64,000 nt of DNA from Heliocidaris tuberculata (lineage: Eukaryota; Echinodermata; Echinoidea; Camarodonta; Echinometridae): NCBI GenBank assembly GCA_025618425.1, contig CM046845.1, positions 33,568,277-33,632,276 of the forward strand. The letters run 5' to 3'. The notes below the pieces were generated by a model. It was given only the letters and a program-made list of their open reading frames with translations. It ran no database searches and was not told where the DNA came from. Within the stretch, counting starts at the first letter, position 1. Every line of letters begins with the position of its first letter. Shown piece by piece: positions 49,406-60,956 of the stretch. Made by a program: the position numbers and the translations under genes.

Positions 49406-49911
49406 TTAAAGGTAGTAGATAGTTTTGGGAAGCCCTCAAAAACTTTTCGTGAGATTTCTATGATTTTACTTAATAAATAGCAGGGTACTAAGATAACTAA
49501 GAAGCTGTGAAGTTTTTGCCTCCTCAGGTGAAATATTTATCGAATGAGAGGTGAAAAGTAATAAAAATCCCTGGCCCAAAAAAGAGGGGATGTAAATTCA
49601 AACAACGGCCACACACATTACTCACATGAGGATTACTGTGTTTTATAGAATACGCTACACATAGTGCGAAGCGCTGGGTTCATTGTGTGGGGAACCTTCG
49701 GGTGGATATGCTCTTAGCGTGAGGCAGTGAAAAGCCGTTACCATGCAAGCGCTTACAGATATTTACGCTAAAATTTGTTCAAAATCGTGAATAGAATGTT
49801 AAATATTCTCGTACATGTGTCTTATGATAAAAGGAGAAGTAGTATGCGACTATGTTAGATAAGTTTCTTGCCAGTATGATTTTTGCTACCGAGACTGTCT
49901 ATGAGCTTTAA
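49406..49911. mobile_element. TTAA-flanked insertion in the left arm (498 bp)
   Basis: The element 49410-49907 has TTAA at 49406-49409 and 49908-49911, begins AGGTAGTAGATAGTTTTGGG and ends CTATGAGCT. Its ends are only weak inverted repeats. The opposite arm at 52330-52345 lacks it and reads TACTAAAGGTATGG straight through, giving an empty site. So the insertion came after the inverted duplication, or was lost from the other arm. Confidence 0.75.
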
Positions 49912-50535
49912 GGTATGGGGGGAAAAGTAAGATAAATATTTCAAATACTTACTTTCAAATTTAGTGCTTTAAAATCTCACTCCTACCTTAAATGGCCGTT
50001 AGGAAGAACTTCTGATATTTCCAGCAAAATCCAAAGTCAAAATCATGTCCAAAGCCTAAGAAATCCCCGCCAATTTTTTTCGCGATCGCATGTTGTTTTC
50101 ATAGCGCCGATGTTTTAGAAACCCGGTATCGCGCGCACACATCAATCTCTACGATCGCGCACACGGAAAATCGGGACTTTTACGTGTGCGCGACAGGGAC
50201 TGAATTTTTAACAACCAAATTTTTTGGGGGGGAGATGTCAGTGCTCGCGGTGATCAGGAAATGTACAAAATGACTTGCGATACCCCGTTTCGCCAGAAGT
50301 GACAGTAAATTACATATTTCATTTTTGGAATTATCTTTTCCAACATCGGTGAGTTGAATTTATTGTATTTTATGGATATGTTGGTGTCGGACTGTCGATT
50401 TTTGTAAATTAAATACTGATTTTGAGTAAATGTTGATGACTTTTGTGCAGAGGTGTTTTGAAAGTGTTGAGGTGTATGACTGCCTAGAGTCTACACACGA
50501 AGTATATTAAAGTCGCTATGAGTGACCTAGATCAG

Positions 50536-50952
50536 TAGAGGCGCAAGGCTGATATTGGAGACTGTTTCCTATTTGGGAGACTATCTCTATTATCAGAGAC
50601 TTATGTCAACATTTTGATGGCCTATTTGGGGGACAGTCTCCCATTTAGGAGACCAATTTTCTTTGTTTATATTTGCAGCAAAGAGATTACCTTGGCTCAA
50701 ATGAAAATGTGATAAGCAGATTCCTCATAAAAAAGTACCCCTTTTGACCATCTACTTTAAAAATCCACCGTCTACTTTTGTTTTCATATTTTTTGTTATG
50801 ATCCACACACAAAACAAATGGGCTTTTGATTTCTGAGGGGGAAAAATTTGGCTGAGAAAAAGTGCCTTGTTGTTGGTGTTGTTTCTATTGTCCTCTTGTT
50901 TGCAAAGTCTCCACTATCAGAGACTGTCTCCCAAATGGGCTGTGCGCCTCTA
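50536..50952. mobile_element. Inverted-repeat element, TAGAGGCGCA ends
   Basis: TAGAGGCGCA at the left and TGCGCCTCTA at the right. Sub-terminal GGAGACTGTTTCCTATTTGG and GACTGTCTCCCAAATGGG are also inverted. GAGACTGTCTC-like words recur inside. No coding capacity. Confidence 0.75.
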
Positions 50953-51572
50953 GATCGACTAGAGACCTAGATCTACTGTAGATTAGACCTAGCTGTACAA
51001 GCTCTGTGGCTTATCAATCTGGTACTGGCCACAGAGCTGTACTCCATGCCTATGCTGTGTGTGGAGGGGGATATCAACCAAAAAATCTAGATCTAAATAT
51101 CACCATTTCCCACATACTGTGAGCCATGCAAACCACCCTCGGAGTTTGCTAAAGGGGCACTTATACATGTACAAGCTTATCTGAAGATAACCTTGTACTC
51201 AGACTAGCTCTTTTATGGGTGAATAGGCTTCAATAGCTATTGTGTGTATCAGCAGGCCCTTTTCCAGGCTAGATCATTCATACAGGAGAGGAAAATAATT
51301 ATTTGAAAATTCACTTTCAATTCTGAATCCCCTAATTTGAGGCACAGTAAGAGTTGAAGAGTCCATGAATCAGGTAATTAGCAAATTTAAGAAAATTGAA
51401 TCTTGCTGAGAGCAATTTTGTTGTCTGTTTTTTACTGCTGCAACAGTGAATGTTGGACACAGTCCCACATAGGCAAGGGCCTATGAGTGCTAAAGGGGTT
51501 ACCTTCCAGGATCAACTAAGATTGTAAAAATTGAATGAATAAAAAAGAAAAAAAAAAACACAAAAATCGGAA

Positions 51573-51696
51573 GGTGTGATCAGGTTTTTTTTACCTTGCA
51601 CGTATATGGGACTATACTATGCAAAATAAGGTAAGATTTGTGTAGTCCCATCTATACAAGTTACACATAAAAGGTTAAAAAAAACCTGATCACACC
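51573..51696. repeat. 124-bp hairpin
   Basis: GGTGTGATCAGGTTTTTTTT at the left and AAAAAAAACCTGATCACACC at the right are exact reverse complements. Further partial pairing of TGGGACTA and TAGTCCCA lies within. Likely a MITE or part of the inverted-repeat unit. Confidence 0.8.
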
Positions 51697-52436
51697 CACT
51701 CATAGCGACTTTACTATACTTCGTGTGTAGACTCTAGGCAGTCATCCACCTCGGCACTTTAAAAACACCACTGCACAAAAGTCACCAACATTCACTCATA
51801 ATCGGCATTTAATTTACAAAAAACGACACCAACATATTCATGAAATACAATAAATTCAACTCACCGATGTTGGAAAAGATAATTCCAAAAATGAAATCCG
51901 TAATTTACTGTCACTTCTGGCGAAACGGGGTATCGCAAGTCATCGTGTACATTTCCTGATCGCCGCGAGCGCTGACATCTCCCGCTAAAAAATTCGGTCG
52001 TTAAAAGTTTGGTTCCTATCGCGCACACGTAAGTCCCGATTTTCCGTGTGAGCGATCGTAGAGATCGAAGTGCACGCGATACCGAGTTTCGTTGTGGACA
52101 AAATTTTATTGGCCGATTTAGTCTAAAAACATCGGCAGCAGGAAAACAACATGCGATCGCGAAAAAAATTGGCGGGGATTTCTCAGGTTTTGGACATGAT
52201 TTTGACTTTGGATTTTGCTGGAAATATCAGAAATTCTTCCTAACGGCCATTTAAGGTAGGAAAGAGATTTTAAAGCGCTGAATTTGAAAGGAAGTATTTT
52301 AAACATTTATCTTACTTTTCCCCCCATACCTTTAGTACATGCGATAGAAAATGACTAGTATTTTTGCATTCGTCCCGCGTAGTGGTCAATATGACCACTA
52401 TAGTATTACGTGGTGTGATCACACCTGCCAATTTTT

Positions 52437-52680
52437 TTTTTTTTTTCTGTTTTATTCATTCAATTTTTACAATCTTAGTTGATCCTGGAAGGTTAACCCC
52501 TTTAGCAAACACCGAGGGTGGTTTGCAAAGTTCACCATGCATGAGAATGGGTGATTATGAGGCATAGTATTTCTGTGTTTACCCTCGCCTCCATTAGCAT
52601 GAATGGCATGGGCTGTACAACTCTGTGGCCAGTACCAGATTGATAAGCCACAGAGTTCGTACAACTACTAGATTAGACCC
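52437..52680 (-). repeat. Inverted, internally deleted copy of 50970-51560
   Basis: Reading the minus strand gives AACTAAGATTGTAAAAATTG, CCACCCTCGG-GTTTGCTAAA and CTGTGGCTTATCAATCTGGT, all present on the plus strand between 50970 and 51560 (order altered by deletion). The last word lies in a hairpin with GCCACAGAG. So the centre of the inverted repeat is itself part of a second inverted duplication. Confidence 0.7.
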
Positions 52681-53255
52681 TATTTGGAAATCATGATTAA
52701 ATTCACATCAATAAGCAGAACGTGAGAATTCATGCCAGGTTCAAAAAGACTCTCTAAAAATCCTAAAGTCAAAATAAAATTTTCTAAAAAACTTTCATCA
52801 CTCCAACAGTAAACACCATCACTTCCAGCGGTAGCGATCCTTGACCTCGTCTTACTTGCCTATCCTGCCCTGCCGGCGCGGGCGGCCGCCCTGCGTACGG
52901 TACAGGTACGGTACAGGATGAGTTGCCTGACCCGCTCAAAAAAAAAAAGTTCATGCAACGCTCTCTCGTCTCTCTCATCAAAACTTAGCTCAGTTACTGC
53001 TTGTTTACAATGGCAATAATGGGTCAGAGCATCAACACATGAAATGCCTCATCACAGTATCGAACACTAAACATGAACATAAAACGAATGCAAAATGACA
53101 GCTTTATTTTAAATTACCTTCACACGACGGAACGATCGAAGTTACGGTTTACATCGCCATGTTTTGGTCGCTATGATATGCATTGTAAGATTTTCATCGA
53201 TAGAGGGCCTAGCCAAACCATATTTTTGCTCAATAAAATTGTCTCTCTTGCCCCG

Positions 53256-54508
53256 GTCCTCATTGCAAGGGGGGTATCAGGCGTGACCAGAGACTCGCCA
53301 AAAGCACCCTAAACAAGTATTAACGTGATGCAAAAAATACACCCTAAATAAGTATCATTACGTGTAATTTGCTACCCTAAGTAAGTAATCATTTTTTGTA
53401 AACCCCCAGGGGCGGATCTAGCTTTTTTCCAAGGAGGGGGTTTGAGGGGCTGAGCTGGGTATTGCAAGGGAGCGTAGAGACCGAGCCCGAGCGAGCGAAG
53501 CAAGCGAGGGGGGAGGGTGTGGGAGGGGGGTATCCCCCCTCCCACAGTAGGGAGATTTTTCATTTTTAGGGTTGCTAGCTTGCGATTTTAAGCATACTTG
53601 CATGCTCTATTTTTTCTCTTTTTTGCCCAAATAAATGTTTACTTGGAAGCGAGCGAAGCGAGCGAGGGGGGAGGGTGTGGGAGGGGGGGTATCCCCCCTC
53701 CTACAGTAGGGAGATTTTTCATTTTTAGGGTTGCTAGCTTGCGATTTTAAGCATACTTGCATGCTCTATTTTTTCTCTTTTTTGCCCAAATAAATGTTTA
53801 CTTGGCAGCCCAAGGGGGGGGGGGGGTTTAAACCCCCTAAACCCCCCCCCCCCCATAGATCCGCCACTGACCCCTAAGCAATGCAAGGGGGGTATCAGGC
53901 GTGACCAGAGACTCGCCAAAAGCACCCTAAACAAGTATTAACGTGATGCAAAAAATACACCCTAAATAAGTATCATTACGTGTAATTTGCTACCCTAAGT
54001 AAGTAATCATTTTTTGTAAACCCCTAAGCAAGTAATAACCAGTTTTTCCTACCCCTAAGCAAATAACAACAATTTTTTATACCCTAAGCAAGTAAAAACA
54101 TTTTACTTTCCTTGCATGAGGCCCTTGATCAGGCAGTCTAAATAATTTGTAAATTCTAACCCGGAAATTCTAATCATGATTACGGAACATTCATGAATGC
54201 GATCAATTCAACTCTGTGCGCGATTTCCCCCCAAGGCCGAGTTCGCCCGCGAATAATGATCCAGTTTATGTTGATTTATGCAAAACAGGCTATGACGTCA
54301 GCTTCAGCTAAAAATTGTGATTTTAACTTGTTTTAGTGTTGAATGACCCTAAGTACGTAAGTTGATTTTTTATGACCCTAAATGCGTAAATCATCACTTT
54401 GAAAAAGATGCCCTTTTTCTTGATTTTTGGTGATTTTGAGACCCTTGAAAAACAACCCTTTTTACGTGATTTTTTGGTCGCGCCTGATACCCCCCTTGCA
54501 ATGAGGAC
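53256..54508. mobile_element. Outer composite inverted-repeat element
   Basis: The left end GTCCTCATTGCAAGGGGGGT (continuing ATCAGGCG) matches the inverted right end CGCCTGATACCCCCCTTGCA (continuing ATGAGGAC). The left ~150 bp is duplicated in direct orientation at about 53882-54030, on the far side of the inner element. The interior after 54000 is a degenerate tandem of CCCTAAGCAAGTAA-like words. A TGACGTCA lies at 54293-54300. Confidence 0.75.
53407..53869. mobile_element. hAT-like element nested in the composite
   Basis: Ends CAGGGGCGGATC and GATCCGCCACTG are near-perfect inverted repeats of the CAG..CTG type seen in hAT-related MITEs. Two long direct copies (about 53495-53640 and 53660-53800) each contain GGGAGATTTTTCATTTTTAG and CATACTTGCATGCTCTA. 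A truncated relative is at 33231-33298. Confidence 0.75.
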
Positions 54509-56933
54509 AGACCCCCCCCCCCCGGGTCTCTTGCTCTTGATATTTTATTTCTACTTTATAATTATTTCATTAGAGAAATAGCACATTGACCGATATTCTT
54601 GTATTTTTTGTAACAAACTAAATATTCCACACAAACTCTCTTGATACCTGTTGAATAGTTCAAGAAAGTTAATTCCATTTAGTGATAAACCATTTTACTG
54701 AACTGCAGCATGGATGAAGGTTGGCAAGCTTGGAAGAACCCTCATAATTTATGTTGTTCATTTGCCTGGTAATACTATATCAAACTGTCTTCAACAGGAA
54801 ACCTATGATTAATACCAAGGAGAACTAAAGGCCAATCTATATTCCAACCAGAACTAGAGGAGATCTCAAACTTTTAAGCTGATGGGGGGTTGATCTTGAC
54901 CTCCAGCACTGTGACCCCAAAGAATTAGTGGAGGTATGCTAGCTGAAAGATAATTTTTATTCTGTTCATGCCTATTGATCTACAATATTCCTCACAAAAT
55001 TGTACAAGATAAATGAAGATATTCTTCACATGATGCAATGTCTTTTAGCATGCAAGACATGGGCGCGCAGCCATTTTCTTGATAATATGACGTACCAGGT
55101 GAACTTGTTCATGTACCATGCATCAAGATCTACTTGGAGAGACATATTAATTCAATAACAAAACCTATACTTTTCAATGAAGGAAAATTATAGCTGAGAA
55201 GGTAAAAATATTTGATGAAAAATATATAACGGGGGAAAATAAGAACTCATTTATTTAAAAATACTAAAATATAGAAGTTTACAAATTTATTTCATTTAAG
55301 CGAAACCTTCACCCCAGAAGAGCAACAATATGCAATCTGCGTTCTGAAAATTACAGTACAAAAGATAATAGCAAGTGAATGAAATACTTCATGGACACAC
55401 GTGGGAATTATAAGGAAGCATTTATAATTTAAAACCTCTACATGATAAGCATAGCGACTTCACTTAGTATGTCATGTTATCAATAAAATGGAAAAGCCCA
55501 TGCTGTTCTGAGAAACTTTATATTACGCTAAGAATATCTTGCTTTATAGGTCTGTCATACACTTTGGTGGGGAATCTTGTAGATAAATAAACAAGAATAT
55601 AATAAATCTCTCAGAATAACTAAATTTATTCTGTAGGACGACAGTTTCCTTTCAGTCTGCATGTTCTTGTCTCTTGATAAAAATCAGATGCATTTTGGGT
55701 CATGTTGTTGTTGATGGTTTAGATTGATCATGGGCTTATCATTCAATTCTGAATATTTAACTCCATTTCTTGTCTAAGGCAAAATTTGAAGGTTTTCCCC
55801 TCCCAAATCAAAATAATTCCTAAGTAATTATTTGGAAGCAACTAATATATTAAAGACTAAAGTAATGATGTTTCTTAACAAACAAAACAATGTCTATCCA
55901 TCTTTACATCAATCCATCCATCTATCCATACAAGAATTGATGCAACAACACTTTTCCTGTGATTCTGGTTGTAATTTATTGTGTGTTTAATAATTAGTAT
56001 TTTTTCCTGATATCTTACATATCCAGAATTATCAATGTTCTACTGCCTCTATACAACCACAGCAGTGTATTATTATCATCACTCACACATAACAAAAATT
56101 GAACAATAATGAATTAGAGCATACCTACAACTGTTCCAAACATATTATATATATCAATAGAATTAAAAGCTGTAACATAGATCATAATAACAAAAATACT
56201 TGACTATGTACGATACTGAAGTACACACCTAGGCATTTGCGCCCACTTCACCTTCATGTTTCCAATAAATGATTTTGCAACAAAATGCATATAGACATTA
56301 ATATACTTCATTTCCATTTGCCACTATCTTTCATAGTAAATGATGAATCTCTTTTAGAATTAGGAAAGTGGTGGCAACACAAAAGTAAACAAAATAAATT
56401 ACTTATGATAGTGACATAAAATGAAACACGCAACAAATTTAATAGCATCGAGATGGTCATGAATTATGGGCTATGAATTATCAATGTGTCAGTAATTTAC
56501 ACAAGGCATCATGGTCTATGATTTACCCCTGTATAATATTTATTCAGGATATTCAATATCTACGAGGTCCTTTAGAAACTGTATTATCAGCTAGTACCAG
56601 CATCACAAACAAAGTACTATTGCAGTGTATCTAAGAAAAAGTATCAATGGATTGCTGTGGAGTAAATCTTTTTCCTAAGTTTTATAAATGTTGATTATGC
56701 ACAAATGTTAAATTGGGATTAAATGTCCCATAAACAATGTTCATTTGGTTTTCTTAAAACACAAGAGTTTAATAAACCTAAGGTAGATAAAACTATCAAT
56801 ATTCTATACTTCATGGATATAGCTCCTATCCGTAGGTAAGCTGTGACCAATATGAACTATATAAAGCTTCCTTTTGTAAATTCAATGTCAACAAGGCAGA
56901 AATGAAGGTGAAGTTGCACTCGGTTAAAGGAAA
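54509..56933. other. Intergenic AT-rich stretch, nothing found
   Basis: No coding frame, RNA gene or clear repeat structure. A short (CCAT)n-like patch (CATCCATCCATCTATCCAT) occurs near 55915. It lies between the two genes, and part could be 3' untranslated sequence of the DNAJ gene. Confidence 0.5.
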
Positions 56934-57510
56934 CCAAAACCCAAGGAGAGAATCAATGTTATTGGAAAGTGAGAATTCAGAGAAGCACTTTACAAAAAGT
57001 TTCATTAAAATTGGTTAAAAAATGAGAGAGTTATGGAAGTTTGAAAAGTCTCGTTTTACTTTCTATGGGGATCCTCAAATTGGCAAAATTGCTTCAAAAT
57101 GGCTGATTTTATGAACAACTCTCCATTTTTTTTGTACACAGATTTTCAGATTTTCCCCATTATCTCTCAGGGTGCTCCTTGTCTCCTCCTGAACTCGACA
57201 TATGTGGTGTAAAATACATTTTCCCATTATATATGTTGAGCTCAGAAGGAGATTAACTGCACCTTGAAAGATAATGGGGAAAATCTGAAAATCTGTCTAC
57301 AAAACAAATGGAGAGTTGTTCACAAAATCAGCCATTTTGAAGCAATTTTGCCAATTTGAGGATCCCCATAGAAAGTAAAATGAGACTTTTCAAACTTCCA
57401 TAACTCTCTCATTTTTTAACCAATTTTAATGAAACTTTTTGTAAAGTGCTTCTCTAAATTTTCACTTTCCAATAACATTGATTCTCTCCTTGGGTTTTAG
57501 TTTCCTTTAA
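56934..57510. mobile_element. TTAA-flanked foldback element 3 (569 bp palindrome)
   Basis: The element 56938-57506 is flanked by TTAA (56934-56937, 57507-57510). It begins AGGAAACCAAAACCCAAGG and ends CCTTGGGTTTTAGTTTCCT. The arms are about 250 bp and near-perfect reverse complements; the centre holds GAGCTCAGAAGGAG and its loose complement. Same target site and AGG start as 3324 and 31087, but unrelated interior. Confidence 0.88.
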
Positions 57511-59890
57511 GTCTTTGTTCTGGACAGACTTAATCACCTTGCAATATCCAATAAACATGCAAAGAGACAGACAGATTAATAGCAGACTTGCTAGACAACA
57601 CTCCGGCTTGGTATTCACAACTGTGATATTTACAAGACGCTATTGCTTTTCAGTTAATGGAATCACTCGACCATCCTATTCGGATATTTTGCTCTACCTC
57701 TTTACAATTCACCTCTTCCCTTCTGCAAAATTTAAATATTAAAAAAAAATGATATGCATTTCCAAACGCAAAGCAAAGACAGTTATTCTTTCTTTGCTTT
57801 TCTATCTAAAACCAATTCACACTAAAAAAAAAAAAAGAATAAAAGAACATAGCATCCATCAGGCACATGTTACATAATGATCTGAACATGCATATTCAAC
57901 ATTGCATATCAATAGTATAGTGAATTTCTTTCAATCTCTTTGGAATTTGGATTTAAAGTTAAAGGACATTTCATGTGTAATGGCAGAACATATATATATA
58001 TATATATATATACATTGGGAGTAGATATATAAATAGGCATGGACTTCACATGTGTATGCCCATCAAAGACCAGTTTTTAGTGAAAGTATCAGCTTTTAGA
58101 GCTCCACAAAGTAAATGAGTGATCAAGGAAAAGAAAAAAAAAATAGTACAAAAAGCATGTCTCATATCAAAGGGATTAAAATTACAAATGCCTCTGACAA
58201 CCATACCTGACACAAAATCATTACTTGTTTGACGTTTTGACAATCACTGCTCCGTATACATTTAACGACTACACATGGTTAAAAATCCTTACATGTCATT
58301 GAGAGAACTGTCTGTGTTCTCAGAGTCAAAAGAAGAATTTGTGATCTGTGCACAAATTTTCAAGGCAATAAAAACTTCCCCCAAACCAGTGCACAACAAT
58401 ATTCCACTTGTGTGGGAAATGTTACTAGACACACGATGACAAACATAGCAAAATGTAGTAGGGTATAGAATGTATAGCCAAATGAACATGAAAAGCATAT
58501 TTGATTTGCGGCTCTCAGATGAACAGACAGTCATGATAAGTTCATTGTTTACAGTCATCCTCTTCAATGTCTATTCACATAAATGAGAAGCAATGTTTTT
58601 TATCGCTTATGAGTCATAGCATAATCCACAATTTCATACTCCTCTCAATTCAGAACATAACAATTCATATTGCTACATTAGATACTTTACCAAAGTGCCT
58701 TTGTCAGGAAGCTGGCTGTCCAATACTAAAGCAAGTGCATTAAAGGGAAAAAATGAATATAAGTATAACAAACATAAACTAATAGCAAAATTGATGGACT
58801 TGCCTTTTTTATTTGATATTATAACAACTTAGGTAAAATAATGAATGAAGCTGTGTGAGACACTTATGAATATAACTATTAACAACGAGGTAATTCATTG
58901 GTGCAATACAAACATATCACATATAAATTAAAGCTTCACAAAAAATGTTATTAGAAATAAATGAAGAGATATGTGTATGTACATCTTTCTGAAAATCGTA
59001 AGTGTAAGAAGATAATCCATTCAGAAATGAGGTGGGCAATTACATAAATGTAATACAATTATGTAGACATAATCAATTAACTAAAGCTTACCAAAAAAGT
59101 TATGTCATTCCAAAGATGTATGTATATATCGCAAATTCGCAAGCAAGACACACTATTCACAGTCATTTACCCCATCAGAATAAGCAACTATTTTGTGATG
59201 GGATGAATCCTACATTTGCTCAGAAAATGACTGGAAGTTATGTACATGGCACATATGCATATATACTTTGTTTCTTGTGAAAATATTGACACATGACACC
59301 AAACTGATTTATTTACTTATTTACTTCATTTATCAATATACAAAATGAATATCAATATCAAAGATGTATTAAATAAATAAGAGTACATGTAAGAAAATTA
59401 TTCTTTATGTTGAAATCTTATCATACAACTTTTAATATAGGACAAAACATACCTTAAATCATCTAATTAAAAAAGAAATACAGGACATTCATGTAACAAA
59501 CATAATTGATATGAAACTCATGAGAACACTGCAGGAAATCAGTTTTAAAAATAAAAAAAAATAAATGGAAATCATAATAAATTTAATGTTGATATCTTCA
59601 TAAGTGCAATCTGTATTATAAGATTCGTTATTTATGCCCAAAATAAACCTGTATCAAATAATCAATGATAGAAGTAGGCACCAGCACGTGACAGGAACTT
59701 TTAAATCATGAAAGTTATTACAAAAATCCTTTAAAAAAAAATATCTTAGATGCTTGAGAGATGAGAGTTCTTTACAAAATAGTGGATTTCTTGAGAAATC
59801 ATGCACAAGATCACTGTCTTTCTTCTGTGCTGTATCTTAAGAACTTTTTTCCTCATTTATGATACAACAAAAATTCACCACAAACATGTG
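57511..59890. other. Intergenic AT-rich stretch
   Basis: Apart from an (AT)n run at 57991-58012, no gene or mobile element could be supported. Small open frames (57515-57742, 58289-58567, 59032-59280) lack any family resemblance. Confidence 0.45.
57991..58012 (+). repeat. (TA)n microsatellite
   Basis: Eleven TA dinucleotides. Confidence 0.9.
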
Positions 59891-59891
59891 T

Positions 59892-60071
59892 AGAGTGGAA
59901 ACTCAGTATAACAAGGTCTATGGGACCATCATAATTACCTTGTTATAGCAGGAATCTTGTTATATCAGGATGAAAAAACAATAGAATATAAACAGCTGGG
60001 ACCAGGAATATTACCTTGTTATATCAGGAATATTGTTATATTAGACTTCTTTATACTGAGTTTCCACTGCA
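59892..60071. mobile_element. MITE, AGTGGAAACTCAGTATAA ends
   Basis: The left end AGTGGAAACTCAGTATAACA is mirrored by TATACTGAGTTTCCACT at the right. The interior repeats CCTTGTTATA / TTGTTATATC words. Related in its ends to 37494-37592. Confidence 0.75.
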
Positions 60072-60743
60072 CCAGAAGTAAAAGGCAAGAGTGAAATGTG
60101 TTGCAAATTTGCAATGATCTATAAATTTTCTTGTTATGATAAAAATTGAATTAGAATCTTTTTCTCTTGGCTGCCTATACACTTCCCTTATTATTTTGGA
60201 ATCAAAACTACACTTTTATAATTTAAGAATATGGGAGCATTGTGATCACCTAGTCTGTTATAATATTTCATCATATCAATTCAACTATCAGGAGTCTCTG
60301 GGCCGTTTTCCTATCTCTAACAACATACAAAACTCGAGCATATAATTTTGTTAATTCATAAATTAATTTTCATCATCGCACCCACCATTCAATATCTACA
60401 GATCTCCTAAGAATGTATAATATTCAGTATGAAAAAATTGCCCATATTTCAACAGCCAAATAATCTTTAAACTTATATCAGAAATACAAATATCACACAT
60501 TCAGACTTCAAAGATAAAATAATAGGCATGTTTCTGTGAATAAATCTGTTATATGCTGTAAATAATAGGTTATTTGTCTTTCCTTGGGTAGATGCCAAGT
60601 CAAGGTATATTTTCACGTACCCGTTTACAGTGAAAACTAGACTCAGATGCAACTGATCCATAGTACACTGATTTTTGGCATGGAAGCACGTTGATGAGTA
60701 CTCCCTTAGGGGCATCACACAATGTGTTTTTATGTGAAATCAT

Positions 60744-60956
60744 TACTGTAAACATGGAATATTTCGCAGTGTGGAAATTTTTGTGCATTTCGCACGGCAT
60801 GAAATTTGCGCGAAAATAAAAACACACAAATATTTTTGTTAATGTATTCTTTTGCCCATGAGCCTAGGGTGTCTGCGAAATTAAAAACACGTGAAATTCA
60901 CCTTACTCAGCAGAGCGCGAAAAATTAATCGCATGAAAATTTCCACTTTTATAGTA
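60744..60956. mobile_element. CGCG-type MITE 3, TA-flanked
   Basis: TA|CTGTAAACATGGAATATTT at the left and TTTCCACTTTTATAG|TA at the right. The interior has TTTCGCA, GCGCGAAAATAAA and GAGCGCGAAAAATTAATCGC. Same design as 18653 and 23230. Confidence 0.7.

Larger units (their letters stand above)
49320..52420. repeat. Large inverted repeat, about 0.7-kb arms
   Basis: The left arm (49320-50523, interrupted by a 498-bp insertion) and right arm (51697-52420, inverted) are highly similar along their length. Examples are CACCACGTAATACTA at both outer edges and CACTCATAGCGAC at both inner edges. The ~1.17-kb centre holds a TIR element (50536-50952) and a hairpin (51573-51696). No protein is encoded. 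It could be a foldback transposon, or an inverted segmental duplication of the copy-1 unit. Confidence 0.85.

Noticed and set aside
52840..52925. GC-rich patch with GTACGGTACAGG repeats as a promoter
   Set aside because: Too short, no start codon or exon structure next to it on either strand.
53372..53934. Three minus-strand proline/glycine-rich frames
   Set aside because: They fall in the G-runs and direct repeats of the hAT-like element.
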